From assembly GCA_902587125.1 (NCBI GenBank), contig CACIJW010000006.1, forward strand, positions 26,731 to 90,730: a DNA stretch of 64,000 nt. The letters run 5' to 3'. The stretch is from an uncultured Bacteroidota bacterium (GTDB taxonomy: Bacteria; Bacteroidota; Bacteroidia; Flavobacteriales; BACL11). Under the pieces are notes generated by a model, which was given only the letters and a program-made list of their open reading frames with translations, did not search any database and was not told where the DNA came from. How positions within the stretch are numbered: position 1 is the first letter of the stretch; the number at the start of each line of letters is the position of its first letter. Shown piece by piece: positions 1 to 10,309 of this stretch. The translations under genes and the position numbers were made by a program.

Positions 1-1
1 T

Positions 2-832
2 GCGGTTATTTACGCCAATGGAACAATTTCTAATAACAAAGGTTCAATAAATGAGATTGGTACACAAACAATTACAAAATCATTAATTCAAGCTAGAGAG
101 GACAAAAACGTCAAAGCAATTGTACTAAGAGTTAATTCACCAGGCGGAAGTGCAATGACATCAGACTTAATTTGGAGAGAAACAATAATTACAAAAAAAG
201 AAAAACCAATAATTGTTTCAATGGGAGATTATGCGGCATCAGGAGGCTACTATATTGCCTGTGCAGCTGATAGTATTTTTTCAAATAAAACAACTGTAAC
301 AGGTTCGATTGGTGTTTTTGGTATTATTCCCAATTTTAAAAAATTATATAATGAAAAATTATCTGTTTTTTTTGATACGGTTAATACTCACAAATACTCA
401 GACATGGGATCTAATAGAGGGTTAACCAACTTTGAGATTGATAAAATAAGAGAAAACATAAATCAAATTTATAGTGACTTTATAAATAAAGTTGCAGATG
501 GAAGAAATATGGATACACTATATGTAGATAGTATTGGTCAAGGAAGAGTGTGGAGTGGAACAAAAGCCAAAGAAATAGGACTTATTGACACTCATGGAGG
601 TCTTTTTGATGCTATTGATGCTGCTAAATTAATTGCTAATATTGATGACTACAGGTTAATAGAACTACCAAAGAAAAAAGACCCATTCGAAGATATCTTT
701 TCAAAAATTAATTCAAGCACAAAATTTCTAAATTTAATAGATAATTATAATTTTAAAAATCTAGAAGAATCACTAGAACTTGAAAGAGATATTTTGCAAA
801 TGCACATGGACAACTTAATTTTTTTTAATTGA
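2..832 (+). CDS. sppA: Signal peptide peptidase SppA (S49 family), 5' end outside window
   Basis: Frame is open from base 2 (AVIYANGTISNN...LRVNSPGGSAMTSDLIWRE...GDYAASGGYYIACAAD...TVTGSIGVFG); typical SppA Ser active-site region. Confidence 0.95.
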   Translation, partial: AVIYANGTISNNKGSINEIGTQTITKSLIQAREDKNVKAIVLRVNSPGGSAMTSDLIWRETIITKKEKPIIVSMGDYAASGGYYIACAADSIFSNKTTVTGSIGVFGIIPNFKKLYNEKLSVFFDTVNTHKYSDMGSNRGLTNFEIDKIRENINQIYSDFINKVADGRNMDTLYVDSIGQGRVWSGTKAKEIGLIDTHGGLFDAIDAAKLIANIDDYRLIELPKKKDPFEDIFSKINSSTKFLNLIDNYNFKNLEESLELERDILQMHMDNLIFFN

Positions 833-848
833 ACAATGTTTTAATTTT

Positions 849-1631
849 TTACTTAGAAGTATTAAAATCAACAATATATCCTTCATGTGATCTTACATTA
901 AATACCTCTCCACCATCGAAGATCAAGTATTGTCCCTTAATTCCTGACAACTTACCAGAAATTAAATTATTTTTTTCTAGCTTTAAGCTTTTAATCTTTG
1001 TAGGATATTTTTCTACTGGATAATTAATAATATTTACTGTATCATCATCATGTACATATTTTCTAAGATCATCTGACAATAGTATAGATAGTTTATTTTT
1101 CCAATCTACTAAATTAACATCATCGGGATTGCCTGAAAGCATTTTCCTCCAATTTGTTTTATCACTAATTTCAGACTTCAAGATAACCTCTATCTCACCT
1201 GACAATCTTCTGTTTGGTACTTCAGCAAAAATTATCGCCTGTGATGCTCCTTGATCCATCCATCTAGTAAAGATTTGTGATTTTCTTGTTATTCCTACTT
1301 TTATACCTGTTGAATTTGCCAAATACACATAATGGGGCACCAATTGAAATTTTTTTTCCCATTCTAAATCTCTCTCTTCAATTCCTAAATGAGCAGTGCA
1401 TAATTCAGGCTTAAAAACACTTTGTGATGCTTGAGGTAATGTCCAATAACAGTTATAACAAAAGTTTTGTCTGTAAAAACTTTTACATAATTTATCACAA
1501 AAACATTTCATTTTTCCTGTCCAAAAAATCTCAATGTCATGTCCTATTAAATCATTCATTGAAATATCACAGAGATTGTAATTAACTTGACTTAAGTTTT
1601 CGGTTTTCATTTTTTTAATTACAAATTGCAT
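849..1631 (-). CDS. DUF2797 domain-containing protein
   Basis: Cys-rich N-terminus (CFCDKLCKSFYRQNFCYNCYW), PELCTAHLG, VYLANSTGIKVGITR; start placed at MQFVIKKMKTEN by family resemblance. Confidence 0.8.
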   Translation of the reverse strand: MQFVIKKMKTENLSQVNYNLCDISMNDLIGHDIEIFWTGKMKCFCDKLCKSFYRQNFCYNCYWTLPQASQSVFKPELCTAHLGIEERDLEWEKKFQLVPHYVYLANSTGIKVGITRKSQIFTRWMDQGASQAIIFAEVPNRRLSGEIEVILKSEISDKTNWRKMLSGNPDDVNLVDWKNKLSILLSDDLRKYVHDDDTVNIINYPVEKYPTKIKSLKLEKNNLISGKLSGIKGQYLIFDGGEVFNVRSHEGYIVDFNTSK

Positions 1632-1633
1632 GC

Positions 1634-1641
1634 TATTTTTG
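1634..1641 (+). promoter_or_regulatory. Candidate Bacteroidota -7 promoter element TATTTTTG (TAnnTTTG)
   Basis: Exact match to TAnnTTTG upstream of the GH3 gene. Confidence 0.45.
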
Positions 1642-1664
1642 TATTTCAAACTAAAAATATAAAA

Positions 1665-3167
1665 TTGATTAATATTTCTATAAAAAATTCTCTTTTATCT
1701 TGGATTGTTAAAAAAAGAATTTATCAAATTGATCAATTTATTTTACATCCGAAAAAAACTCAAGAAGAAGTCTTAAGTTCTTTAATATATAAATCAAAGG
1801 GTACTTTTTTTGGAATTGAACATAATTTTAATAAAATAAAAAGTTATTCTGATTTTTCAAATCATGTTCCAATAAGAAAATATGAAGAGATATTTAATTA
1901 CATCAAACTGACCAGAAAAGGGAAAAAAGATATTCTATGGCCAGGTAAAATTAAATGGTACGCTATTTCTTCAGGTACTACAAACTCAAATAGAAAATAT
2001 ATTCCAATGACAAAAGCTTCAATAATGGACTGCCATTTGAATGCAGGCAAGGATATGCTTTCAATGTACTGTAATAACTTTTCTTCAACTAATGTGTTTA
2101 ATGGGAAAGGAATAATGCTAGGTGGTAGTCAAAATGTTAAAAATGATTTTGTGGAGGGAGATTTATCTGCAATTCTTCTTGAAAATTTACCATTTTGGGT
2201 AAGCATACATAGCTCTACTGATGTTGAAACATTATTAATTGATGATTGGGAGGACAAGCTAAAGAAAATAGCGGATAATGCAGTTCGAGAAAATATCACT
2301 AATCTTACCGGAGTGCCTTCATGGATGTTGGTATTGTTAAAAAAAATAAAGGAGATGAGTGGCGTTAATGATTTAACTGAGATTTGGCCAAATCTTGAAC
2401 TATTCATGCATGGTGGAATAAGTTTTTCACCATATAAGAAACAATTTTATGATTTATATCCATCATCTAAATTGAATTATTTGGAAATCTACAACGCATC
2501 TGAAGGATTTTTTGGAATTAAAAATGATTTTGAGAAAGAAGACTTGTTACTTATGCTTGATTATGGTATTTTCTACGAATTCATAAAGAAGTCAGATTTT
2601 ATAAATGAAATATATAATGCTATTCCGTTGTGGGAAGTTGAGAAAAATATGGAATATGCTATGATAATTTCAACAAATTCTGGTCTATGGAGATATTTAA
2701 TTGGCGACACTGTAATCTTTACTAATACGAATCCGTTCAAAATTAAAATTAGTGGGCGAATTAAATCGTACATTAATTCATTTGGAGAAGAACTAGTAGT
2801 CGATAATGCAGAAAAGGGTATAGCAGAAACATGTGAGATTCTTAATTGTAAGGTTAATAATTACACTGCAGGACCAAAATTTCTACAGAACGGAACTGGA
2901 CAACACCTCTGGCTTATTGAATTTGAAAATAAAAACACAAACACTTTAGATTTTGAAAAGGCTTTAGATACTAGGCTTAGACAGCTTAATAATGATTACA
3001 ATGCTAAAAGATTTAAAAACCTTGTACTTAAAAACCTTAAAATTATATCACTTGAAAAAGGAACTTTCTATAAATGGTTAAAAAAGAATAATAAATTAGG
3101 CGGTCAACATAAGATACCAAGACTAAGAAATGATGATAAACTAATAAAAGAACTACTAAATATTTAG
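1665..3167 (+). CDS. GH3 auxin-responsive promoter family protein (acyl-adenylate/amido synthetase-like)
   Basis: YAISSGTTNSNRKYIPMT, YNASEGFFG, LWRYLIGDTVIF, GRIKSYINSFGEELVVDNAEKGI, GQHLWLIEF, PRLRN are GH3 hallmarks. No ATG near the N-terminus; TTG at 1665 is a likely start. Confidence 0.85.
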   Translation: MINISIKNSLLSWIVKKRIYQIDQFILHPKKTQEEVLSSLIYKSKGTFFGIEHNFNKIKSYSDFSNHVPIRKYEEIFNYIKLTRKGKKDILWPGKIKWYAISSGTTNSNRKYIPMTKASIMDCHLNAGKDMLSMYCNNFSSTNVFNGKGIMLGGSQNVKNDFVEGDLSAILLENLPFWVSIHSSTDVETLLIDDWEDKLKKIADNAVRENITNLTGVPSWMLVLLKKIKEMSGVNDLTEIWPNLELFMHGGISFSPYKKQFYDLYPSSKLNYLEIYNASEGFFGIKNDFEKEDLLLMLDYGIFYEFIKKSDFINEIYNAIPLWEVEKNMEYAMIISTNSGLWRYLIGDTVIFTNTNPFKIKISGRIKSYINSFGEELVVDNAEKGIAETCEILNCKVNNYTAGPKFLQNGTGQHLWLIEFENKNTNTLDFEKALDTRLRQLNNDYNAKRFKNLVLKNLKIISLEKGTFYKWLKKNNKLGGQHKIPRLRNDDKLIKELLNI

Positions 3168-3218
3168 TCTCAACTAATAAATAATTAATTATGTTTTTTA
3201 TTTTCGAAGAAAAAAAAA

Positions 3219-3833
3219 ATGCACTTAGCAATTTCAGGAAACATAGGATCAGGTAAAACAACTTTAACAAAAAAACTTTCTGAGCATTACAAATGGATAG
3301 CAAACTATGAGGACGTAGAAAACAACCCTTACTTGAATGATTTTTACAAGGATATGCAACGCTGGTCATTCAATTTACAGGTTTATTTTCTAAATAGCAG
3401 ATTTCGTCAAGTCATAGATATAAAAAATAGTAAAAAAACGCATATACAAGACAGAACTATTTATGAAGACGCACATATATTTGCCCCTAATCTGCATACA
3501 ATGGGCTTAATGAGTACAAGAGACTTTAACAATTATCAAGAAATTTTTAATCTCATGGACGAGTTCGTTAAAGGACCTGACCTTTTAATATATTTAAGAG
3601 CATCTGTCTCAACACTTGTTGAACAAATACAAAAAAGAGGAAGAGAATATGAAAACAGTATCAGACTTGATTATCTTACAAGATTAAACGAAAGATATGA
3701 AGCATGGATTTCCGAGTACAACAAAGGAAACCTGTTAATCATAGATGTAGACGATATTAACTTTTCTGAAAACGAAGAAGACTTTGGTAACATCATTGAA
3801 AAAATTGATGCAGAAATTAATGGATTATTCTAA
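3219..3833 (+). CDS. Deoxynucleoside kinase family protein
   Basis: [63 protein letters not shown]. Confidence 0.92.
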   Translation: MHLAISGNIGSGKTTLTKKLSEHYKWIANYEDVENNPYLNDFYKDMQRWSFNLQVYFLNSRFRQVIDIKNSKKTHIQDRTIYEDAHIFAPNLHTMGLMSTRDFNNYQEIFNLMDEFVKGPDLLIYLRASVSTLVEQIQKRGREYENSIRLDYLTRLNERYEAWISEYNKGNLLIIDVDDINFSENEEDFGNIIEKIDAEINGLF

Positions 3834-6238
3834 TATTTAGCCTTTTCCTTAGCTCTTATATTAAGAGATTCCAATCCAGTTAAGAGTTTATTTTGTGAAT
3901 GATTTGCAACAATCAGGTGCTTAAAAGAATCATTTTCTTCATTAGAAAGCATAATGTATTTTACATCACACATATCAGATTTAGATTGATTATTAAAAAG
4001 GAGATCTGATGATACAGTTTGATGAGCATATGTCATACTCATATCGTCAACAAAAATATTGTTAAGTGGCTCAATTTCGCTATCAGATGAAATAGTTTTC
4101 ATTGAAATTGAAGGTGCTATTACAAGTGCAACAACTGACATCAACTTTAGTAAAATATTTAAAGATGGTCCGGAGGTATCCTTAAATGGATCACCAACAG
4201 TATCACCAACAACAGCTGCCTTGTGAGCTTCAGTTCCTTTTTTTCCCTGCTCTTCTATCATTTTTTTTGCATTATCCCATGCTCCACCAGCATTAGATTG
4301 AAAAATTGCCATTAGCACACCACATGTTGTAACTCCTGCTAATAAACCACCAAGCATTTCTGCTCCACCAAAAAAGCCAATTAAAACAGGAACTATTATG
4401 GCTAGTAAGCCTGGAGTGACCATTTCTTTGATTGACGCTTGAGTTGAAATTTCAACACATTTGTCATATTCAGCAACTCCAATTGCAGCATCAAAAATTT
4501 TCTTATCAGCTGCACTAGCTTTTGACATATCTGAATTATTTTTTTTCATTACTTCTAAGGCGGCTTTTAAAGCTGGTATGTCTTTAAACTGTCTTCTAAC
4601 TTCTTCAATCATTGACATAGCTGCTCTTCCAACAGCGTTCATAGAAAGAGCTGAAAAAACAAAAGGTAGCATACCTCCAACAAGTAGACCTGCCATAATA
4701 TCAGGCTTAGATACATCAATTGTTTCGACACCAGCTGTTTTCATAAACGCAGCAAAAAGAGCCAAAGCAGTCAAAGCCGCAGATGCTATCGCAAAACCTT
4801 TTCCTATTGCAGCTGTTGTATTACCTACTGCATCAAGCTTATCTGTTCTTTCTCTTACCTCGGCTGGAAGCTCAGACATTTCAGCGATTCCTCCTGCGTT
4901 ATCTGAAATTGGTCCATATGCATCAACTGCTAATTGTATTCCAGTGTTAGCTAACATACCCACGGCAGCTATAGCAATTCCATATAAGCCAGCAAAGCTA
5001 TGTGAAACAATGATAGCAGTTGCTATAATTATTATGGGTAATGCTGTAGACATCATTCCAACTCCTAAGCCTGCAATTATGTTTGTTGCTGAACCAGTTT
5101 CTGATTGTTCAACAATAGATGAGACTGGCTTTGTTCCTGTTCCAGTATAATATTCTGTTATCTTTCCAACTAGAAGACCTGCAATTAGTCCAGAAATAGT
5201 GGCCCAAAAAACTCCTATTGAGGAATAACTTTGACCTCCTTCACTCCAATTTTCAGGTAATAATCCTTGTATTAAAAAGTAGGATGCTACTAACATGAGT
5301 CCTGCAGATCCAAATTCACCAATATTCAGCGCTTTGTGTGGAGATCCTCCCTCTTTTACTTTCACAAAAAATGTACCTAAGATTGACATAATAATACCAA
5401 CCGCAGCTAAAGCCATTGGTAAATAAACTGCTCCTAGACCATTGTATGAGCTAGAAAATTCAGGTAAATTAACAAATACTGCTCCCAAAACCATTGTGCC
5501 AATAATTGAGCCAACATATGACTCAAATAAATCAGCTCCCATTCCAGCCACATCTCCTACATTATCACCTACATTATCAGCAATTGTAGCGGGGTTAAGT
5601 GGGTGATCCTCAGGAATTCCTGCTTCAACTTTACCTACAAGGTCTGCCCCTACATCAGCGGCTTTGGTATATATACCACCTCCAACTCTAGCAAAAAGTG
5701 CTATTGAGGATGCTCCTAATGAAAACCCAGATAAAACGTTTAATACCATTTCAATGTTTGTTCCCCATTGCATACTACTATATATCATAAATAAGCTACT
5801 CAAGCCAAGAACACCAAGACCTACAACTCCAAGTCCCATAACAGAGCCTCCTGCAAATGCAACCTCAAGAGCTTTCGCTAATGAGCTTCTTGCAGCATTG
5901 GTAGTTCTAACATTAGCCTTTGTAGCAACTTTCATTCCAATAAATCCAGCCAGTGCAGAACAAATTGCCCCAACTACGAAGGAGACTGCTACCATTCCAT
6001 TAGACCCTTCTTCAGAATTTCCTTTGAATACTAATAACACCGCAACGGCAATAACAAAAACTGATAAAATTTTGTATTCAGCTTTTAAAAATGACATTGC
6101 TCCCTCAGCAATGTTTTTTGCAATATTTGACATTTTTTCATCTCCGACAGGCTGCTTAGAAACCCATGAGTTTTTCCAAAAAACAAAAACAAGTGCAACC
6201 AAACCAAATGCTGGTAAAAAACTAATTATAAACTCCAT
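3830..6238 (-). CDS. hppA: Membrane-bound (sodium-translocating type) pyrophosphatase
   Basis: [99 protein letters not shown]. Start placed at ATG 6238 ([11 protein letters not shown]), not the upstream TTG. Confidence 0.96.
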   Translation of the reverse strand: MEFIISFLPAFGLVALVFVFWKNSWVSKQPVGDEKMSNIAKNIAEGAMSFLKAEYKILSVFVIAVAVLLVFKGNSEEGSNGMVAVSFVVGAICSALAGFIGMKVATKANVRTTNAARSSLAKALEVAFAGGSVMGLGVVGLGVLGLSSLFMIYSSMQWGTNIEMVLNVLSGFSLGASSIALFARVGGGIYTKAADVGADLVGKVEAGIPEDHPLNPATIADNVGDNVGDVAGMGADLFESYVGSIIGTMVLGAVFVNLPEFSSSYNGLGAVYLPMALAAVGIIMSILGTFFVKVKEGGSPHKALNIGEFGSAGLMLVASYFLIQGLLPENWSEGGQSYSSIGVFWATISGLIAGLLVGKITEYYTGTGTKPVSSIVEQSETGSATNIIAGLGVGMMSTALPIIIIATAIIVSHSFAGLYGIAIAAVGMLANTGIQLAVDAYGPISDNAGGIAEMSELPAEVRERTDKLDAVGNTTAAIGKGFAIASAALTALALFAAFMKTAGVETIDVSKPDIMAGLLVGGMLPFVFSALSMNAVGRAAMSMIEEVRRQFKDIPALKAALEVMKKNNSDMSKASAADKKIFDAAIGVAEYDKCVEISTQASIKEMVTPGLLAIIVPVLIGFFGGAEMLGGLLAGVTTCGVLMAIFQSNAGGAWDNAKKMIEEQGKKGTEAHKAAVVGDTVGDPFKDTSGPSLNILLKLMSVVALVIAPSISMKTISSDSEIEPLNNIFVDDMSMTYAHQTVSSDLLFNNQSKSDMCDVKYIMLSNEENDSFKHLIVANHSQNKLLTGLESLNIRAKEKAKY

Positions 6239-6259
6239 GATATATTTTTTAAATTTTCG

Positions 6260-6267
6260 CAAAAATA
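6260..6267 (-). promoter_or_regulatory. Candidate -7 element TATTTTTG for hppA
   Basis: Reverse-strand TATTTTTG about 21 nt upstream of ATG 6238. Confidence 0.45.
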
Positions 6268-6329
6268 GAACTTTTTGATAAATAAATCATTAAGGTCAAT
6301 TTTATATTATTTTTAACGCGGTAATTTGT

Positions 6330-6337
6330 TAAATTTG
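6330..6337 (+). promoter_or_regulatory. Candidate -7 element TAAATTTG for etfBA
   Basis: TAnnTTTG match 16 nt upstream of ATG 6354. Confidence 0.4.
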
Positions 6338-6353
6338 TTAAAACTATTTAACA

Positions 6354-7097
6354 ATGAAAATAGCAGTATGCATAAGTTGTGTTCCTGACACAACATCAAA
6401 AATAAATTTTACTGAAAATAACACTGAGTTCAACAAAGAAGGTATTCAATTCATTATTAATCCCAATGATGAATTTGGGTTAACCAAGGCAATTTTTATT
6501 AAAGAAAAAAATCAAGCTGAGGTAATTGTAGTATCAGTAGGAGAGTCATCAATTGAACCAGTTCTTAGAAAAGCTCTAGCAATTGGAGCTGATTCTGCGG
6601 TTAGAATTGATAATAAAGCTAAGGACAGTATCTGTGTTGCAAAAAATCTATCTTCTTTTTTAGTAGAAAATAAGTTTGATCTCATAATTATGGGAAAAGA
6701 ATCTGCTGACTATAATGGTGGTATTGTTCATGGAATTGTAGCAGAGAATATTGGAATGCAGTTTGTAAATGCTTGTGTTGGTCTAGAAATTTCTGATAAC
6801 TCATACATCATTGATAGAGAAATGGAAGGAGGTACAGAAAAGGTTAAAATAAAATCTCCTGTTATTATCGCTGGACAGAAAGGACTTGTAGAAGAAAAAG
6901 ATCTAAAAATCCCAAACATGAGAGGTATAATGCAAGCAAGAACAAAACCACTAAATGTTTTAGAGTCCGAAAGCTTTGATTTTATTCAATCAATTGAGTT
7001 TAGTAAGCCTTCTGAGAACAAAGAATGCGTTTTTATCGATGAAGAAAATGTAGCTGAGTTAGTCAAAATTTTAAATGAAAAAGAAAAAGTGCTATAA
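6354..7097 (+). CDS. etfB: Electron transfer flavoprotein subunit beta
   Basis: MKIAVCISCVPDTTSKI, INPNDEFGLTKAI, GKESADYNGGIVHGIVAENIG, MEGGTEKVKIKSPVIIAGQKGL. Confidence 0.95.
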   Translation: MKIAVCISCVPDTTSKINFTENNTEFNKEGIQFIINPNDEFGLTKAIFIKEKNQAEVIVVSVGESSIEPVLRKALAIGADSAVRIDNKAKDSICVAKNLSSFLVENKFDLIIMGKESADYNGGIVHGIVAENIGMQFVNACVGLEISDNSYIIDREMEGGTEKVKIKSPVIIAGQKGLVEEKDLKIPNMRGIMQARTKPLNVLESESFDFIQSIEFSKPSENKECVFIDEENVAELVKILNEKEKVL

Positions 7098-8050
7098 TGA
7101 AAATGTTAGTATTCGCAGAAAATTGGGACGGAATTTTTAAAAAAAGTTCTTTTGAAGCAATATCATATTCAAGAGGATTAGCAGAACAAAACAATTATGA
7201 ACTTATTACACTTTGCTTCAATAATGTTTCTGAAGATGAACTTAATAAACTTTCTAAGTATGGTAGTTCAATGGTAATTACTACTAACCCCATTGACAAA
7301 GTAGATAGTATTTCAATGTCAAAAATGATTTCTGATTTAACAATTCAACATGATATTAAGTTATTTGTTTTTTCATCAACTTATTCCTCTAAAATGTTTG
7401 CTCCTCGTCTTTCAGCTAAGTTAAACTCATCAATTTTTACAAATGTTGTTGAATTACCCTCATCTGTAAATCCACTACAGCTAAAGAAAAAAGTATTCTC
7501 AAGTAAAGCTTTTGAAATTGCAAAGTCTAGTTCAGAGAAAAATATAATAATGTTACACCCAAACTCATATGGTGTCAAAGAATTCTCATCTGATCTGAAG
7601 TCATCTGAATTTACTGCTGAAAGTAATAGTGAAATTGAAATAATTAACATTGAAAAAAGTTCTGGTAAAGTAAATCTTTCTGAAGCTGAAATAGTTGTTT
7701 CTGCCGGAAGAGGAATGAAAGGGCCCGAAAATTGGGAGCTCATTGAAGAGTTAGCAAATTGTCTAAATGCTGCAACAGCATGTTCAAAACCTGTCTCAGA
7801 TATTGGGTGGAGACCTCACAGCGAACATGTAGGACAAACTGGTAAAACAGTTGCTCCAAATCTTTATTTTGCAATAGGAATTTCAGGTGCAATACAACAC
7901 TTAGCTGGCGTTAATTCTTCAAAAGTTATGGTCGCAATAAACACAGATCCTGAAGCCTCATTTTTTAAAGCTGCTCATTATGGAATCGTTGGAGATGCCT
8001 TTAACGTAGTCCCCAAATTGATTGAAGAAATAAAGAATATTAAAAATTAG
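7097..8050 (+). CDS. etfA: Electron transfer flavoprotein subunit alpha
   Basis: VVSAGRGMKGPENWELIEELANCLNAATACSKPVSDIGWRPHSEHVGQTGKTVAPNLYFAIGISGAIQHLAGVNSSKVMVAINTDPEA. Confidence 0.96.
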   Translation: MKMLVFAENWDGIFKKSSFEAISYSRGLAEQNNYELITLCFNNVSEDELNKLSKYGSSMVITTNPIDKVDSISMSKMISDLTIQHDIKLFVFSSTYSSKMFAPRLSAKLNSSIFTNVVELPSSVNPLQLKKKVFSSKAFEIAKSSSEKNIIMLHPNSYGVKEFSSDLKSSEFTAESNSEIEIINIEKSSGKVNLSEAEIVVSAGRGMKGPENWELIEELANCLNAATACSKPVSDIGWRPHSEHVGQTGKTVAPNLYFAIGISGAIQHLAGVNSSKVMVAINTDPEASFFKAAHYGIVGDAFNVVPKLIEEIKNIKN

Positions 8051-8052
8051 CT

Positions 8053-8649
8053 GTGGAAATCATTCAGCTTGATATAGTAGCTATAAGGGCAAGTGATACA
8101 CAAAATAACGCTTATGTTCTTCTTTTAAAAGAACTGAGAGGTTCTCGACAATTGCCAGTTGTTATTGGCTGGTGTGAGGCAAGATCAATTGCAATTGCTC
8201 TTGACGGAACTGAAGAAAATGAGCGACCTCTCACACATGATCTCTTTAAGGTCATGACAAATGAGCATGACATCACTGTCACCAAAATAATTATCCATAG
8301 TCTAAAAGATGGGGTTTTTCACTCTAGTTTTTACTGTAAAAGTCAAACTCACGGTGAAATAGAAATTGATGCAAGAACCTCAGACGCAATTGCATTAGCA
8401 TTAAGGTTTTCTTGTCCAATTTTTACTTACGAAAAAATACTTGATAAAGCTGGTGTACTTGTAAGAAAGAATAAGAAATATGAAAATCAAAAAACCACTG
8501 AAAGGACCGTTCAGAAGAAACAGGAGAAGACTTATGGAGAAATGAGACTTTCAGAACTAAAAAAATTACTTAAAAAAGCAATTGAATCTGAAAATTATGA
8601 AAAAGCGTCTAAAATAAGAGATGAAATCAATAAAAGAGGTAATAATTAA
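8053..8649 (+). CDS. Bifunctional nuclease family protein (DUF151) with C-terminal UVR-like domain
   Basis: LPVVIGWCEARSIAIALDG, RPLTHDLFKVM, ARTSDAIALALRFSCPIFTYEKILDKAG; C-terminal LKKAIESENYEKASKIRDEINKR. GTG start. Confidence 0.92.
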   Translation: MEIIQLDIVAIRASDTQNNAYVLLLKELRGSRQLPVVIGWCEARSIAIALDGTEENERPLTHDLFKVMTNEHDITVTKIIIHSLKDGVFHSSFYCKSQTHGEIEIDARTSDAIALALRFSCPIFTYEKILDKAGVLVRKNKKYENQKTTERTVQKKQEKTYGEMRLSELKKLLKKAIESENYEKASKIRDEINKRGNN

Positions 8650-8650
8650 A

Positions 8651-10306
8651 ATGAGATTCTGTTTTTTTCTTGTATTTGCTCTTAGCTTCACAAAAATTTC
8701 TGCTGATGAAAATATATTTGGCTCATGGTCATTTGAAGCCATATTTCATGAAAAATCTAATAAAAACGAAAATTTAAAACCCATTGGACCAAAAGATTTT
8801 CTAAAAATTAATTTAGATAATACGTTTGAATATAAAATTGATTCTCTGAAGCTAGAAGCAAAAGGAAACTTCACTATTGAGAATGATATTTTAGTACTAA
8901 ATTATACAAGTCCAAAAGATACCACAAGATTATATAAACTTTCTATTCAAAAAGATAGAATGACATTAATTGAAGATGACATAATATTTGAATTCAAAAA
9001 AATTCAAAAAAATTGGATAAATGATATTTTAAGGGGAATTTTAGGATTAGCTAGTCTTGTACTCTTATTATTTGCCTTTAGCAGAAACAAGGGATCTGTA
9101 AAATGGGGATTAGTTTTTAAGGGCATAATAATTCAAATACTTTTTGCTATATGTATACTGAAGGTACCAGTGATAATGAATATTTTTGAATATGTAAGCA
9201 AAACTTTTGTTGTTATCTTGAATTTTACTGAACAGGGTTCATTGTTTTTATTTGGTAGTTTAATTTCGGATACAGAATCATTTGGATATATTTTTGCATT
9301 TCAAGTATTACCTACAATCATATTTTTTTCATCACTAACAAGTGTTTTATTTTACTATGGGATTTTACAAAAAGTTGTTTTATTTTTCGCAAAATGGATG
9401 AAAAAATTTTTCAACTTGTCTGGGTCAGAAAGTTTAACTGCGGTAGGAAATATTTTTTTAGGACAAACAGAATCTCCATTACTGGTTAAACCATACATAA
9501 AGAATATGACCACATCAGAACTTTTGTGTTTAATGAGTGGAGGAATGGCAACTATTGCAGGTGGTGTGTTGGCTGCTTACATCGGATTTCTTGGTGGGTC
9601 AGACATTGATTCTCAAATATTTTTTGCAAAGCATCTAATTGCAGCCTCAGTCATGTCAGCTCCTGCAGCGATAGTCGCTTCTAAGATATTAATTCCTGAA
9701 ACTAAAGAAATAAATCAAGGATTAGAAATCAATAATGAAGATTTAGGCACAAATGTTTTAGAAGCAATAAGTATTGGAACTAAACAGGGAATTAGTCTTG
9801 CTGTGAATGTAGGTGCAATGTTGTTAGTTTTTGTTGCTTTTATAAGTATGATAAATTATTTTCTTTCTGATTTTTTTGGAAATTTAACTGGTGCTAATGA
9901 ATTAATTGAAAATATTACTAATGGAAATTACTCTAGCTTGTCAATGGAATTTATATTTGGATATTTATTTGCTCCGCTTTCTTGGCTTATTGGTGTTTGC
10001 TACGAAGATATTTTATTAGTAGGTCAATTACTTGGTGAAAAGACAATATTAAATGAATTTGTAGCATACAAAACATTGGCTGATCTCAAAGAATCTAATA
10101 TGTTTTTTGAGCAAAAATCTCTGATAATAGTAACCTATATTCTTTGTGGTTTTGCAAATTTTGCATCAATAGGCATTCAAATAGGTGGAATTGGAGCAAT
10201 TGCACCAACAAGAACCAAAGATTTATCAAAATTGGGTATCTTAGCTTTAGTTGCTGGAACTGCTGCATGTTTATTTACAGCAACTATCGTTGGAATAATA
10301 ATCTAA
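8651..10306 (+). CDS. NupC/CNT-family nucleoside transporter with N-terminal secreted lipocalin-like domain
   Basis: Signal peptide MRFCFFLVFALSFTKISA, about 115-aa beta-rich domain, then CNT core (GQTESPLLVKPYI, MATIAGGVLAAYIGFLGG, GFANFASIGIQIGGIGAIAP). ATG at 8651 preferred to 8621. Confidence 0.9.
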   Translation: MRFCFFLVFALSFTKISADENIFGSWSFEAIFHEKSNKNENLKPIGPKDFLKINLDNTFEYKIDSLKLEAKGNFTIENDILVLNYTSPKDTTRLYKLSIQKDRMTLIEDDIIFEFKKIQKNWINDILRGILGLASLVLLLFAFSRNKGSVKWGLVFKGIIIQILFAICILKVPVIMNIFEYVSKTFVVILNFTEQGSLFLFGSLISDTESFGYIFAFQVLPTIIFFSSLTSVLFYYGILQKVVLFFAKWMKKFFNLSGSESLTAVGNIFLGQTESPLLVKPYIKNMTTSELLCLMSGGMATIAGGVLAAYIGFLGGSDIDSQIFFAKHLIAASVMSAPAAIVASKILIPETKEINQGLEINNEDLGTNVLEAISIGTKQGISLAVNVGAMLLVFVAFISMINYFLSDFFGNLTGANELIENITNGNYSSLSMEFIFGYLFAPLSWLIGVCYEDILLVGQLLGEKTILNEFVAYKTLADLKESNMFFEQKSLIIVTYILCGFANFASIGIQIGGIGAIAPTRTKDLSKLGILALVAGTAACLFTATIVGIII

Positions 10307-10309
10307 ACT

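Noticed and set aside
829-1023. 64-aa + strand ORF after sppA
   Set aside because: Lies wholly antisense to the DUF2797 gene; non-ATG start and no features.
3043-3369. 108-aa - strand ORF across the GH3/deoxynucleoside kinase junction
   Set aside because: Hydrophobic low-complexity product, overlaps two supported genes on the opposite strand.
4461-5150. 229-aa + strand ORF antisense to hppA
   Set aside because: Ala/Pro/Ile-biased product mirroring hppA codons; no signal or family features. Antisense shadow ORF.
5664-6278. 204-aa + strand ORF antisense to hppA 5' half
   Set aside because: Low-complexity shadow of a strongly supported gene, no independent evidence.
7381-7743. 120-aa - strand ORF antisense to etfA
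   Set aside because: Shadow ORF within a well supported gene.
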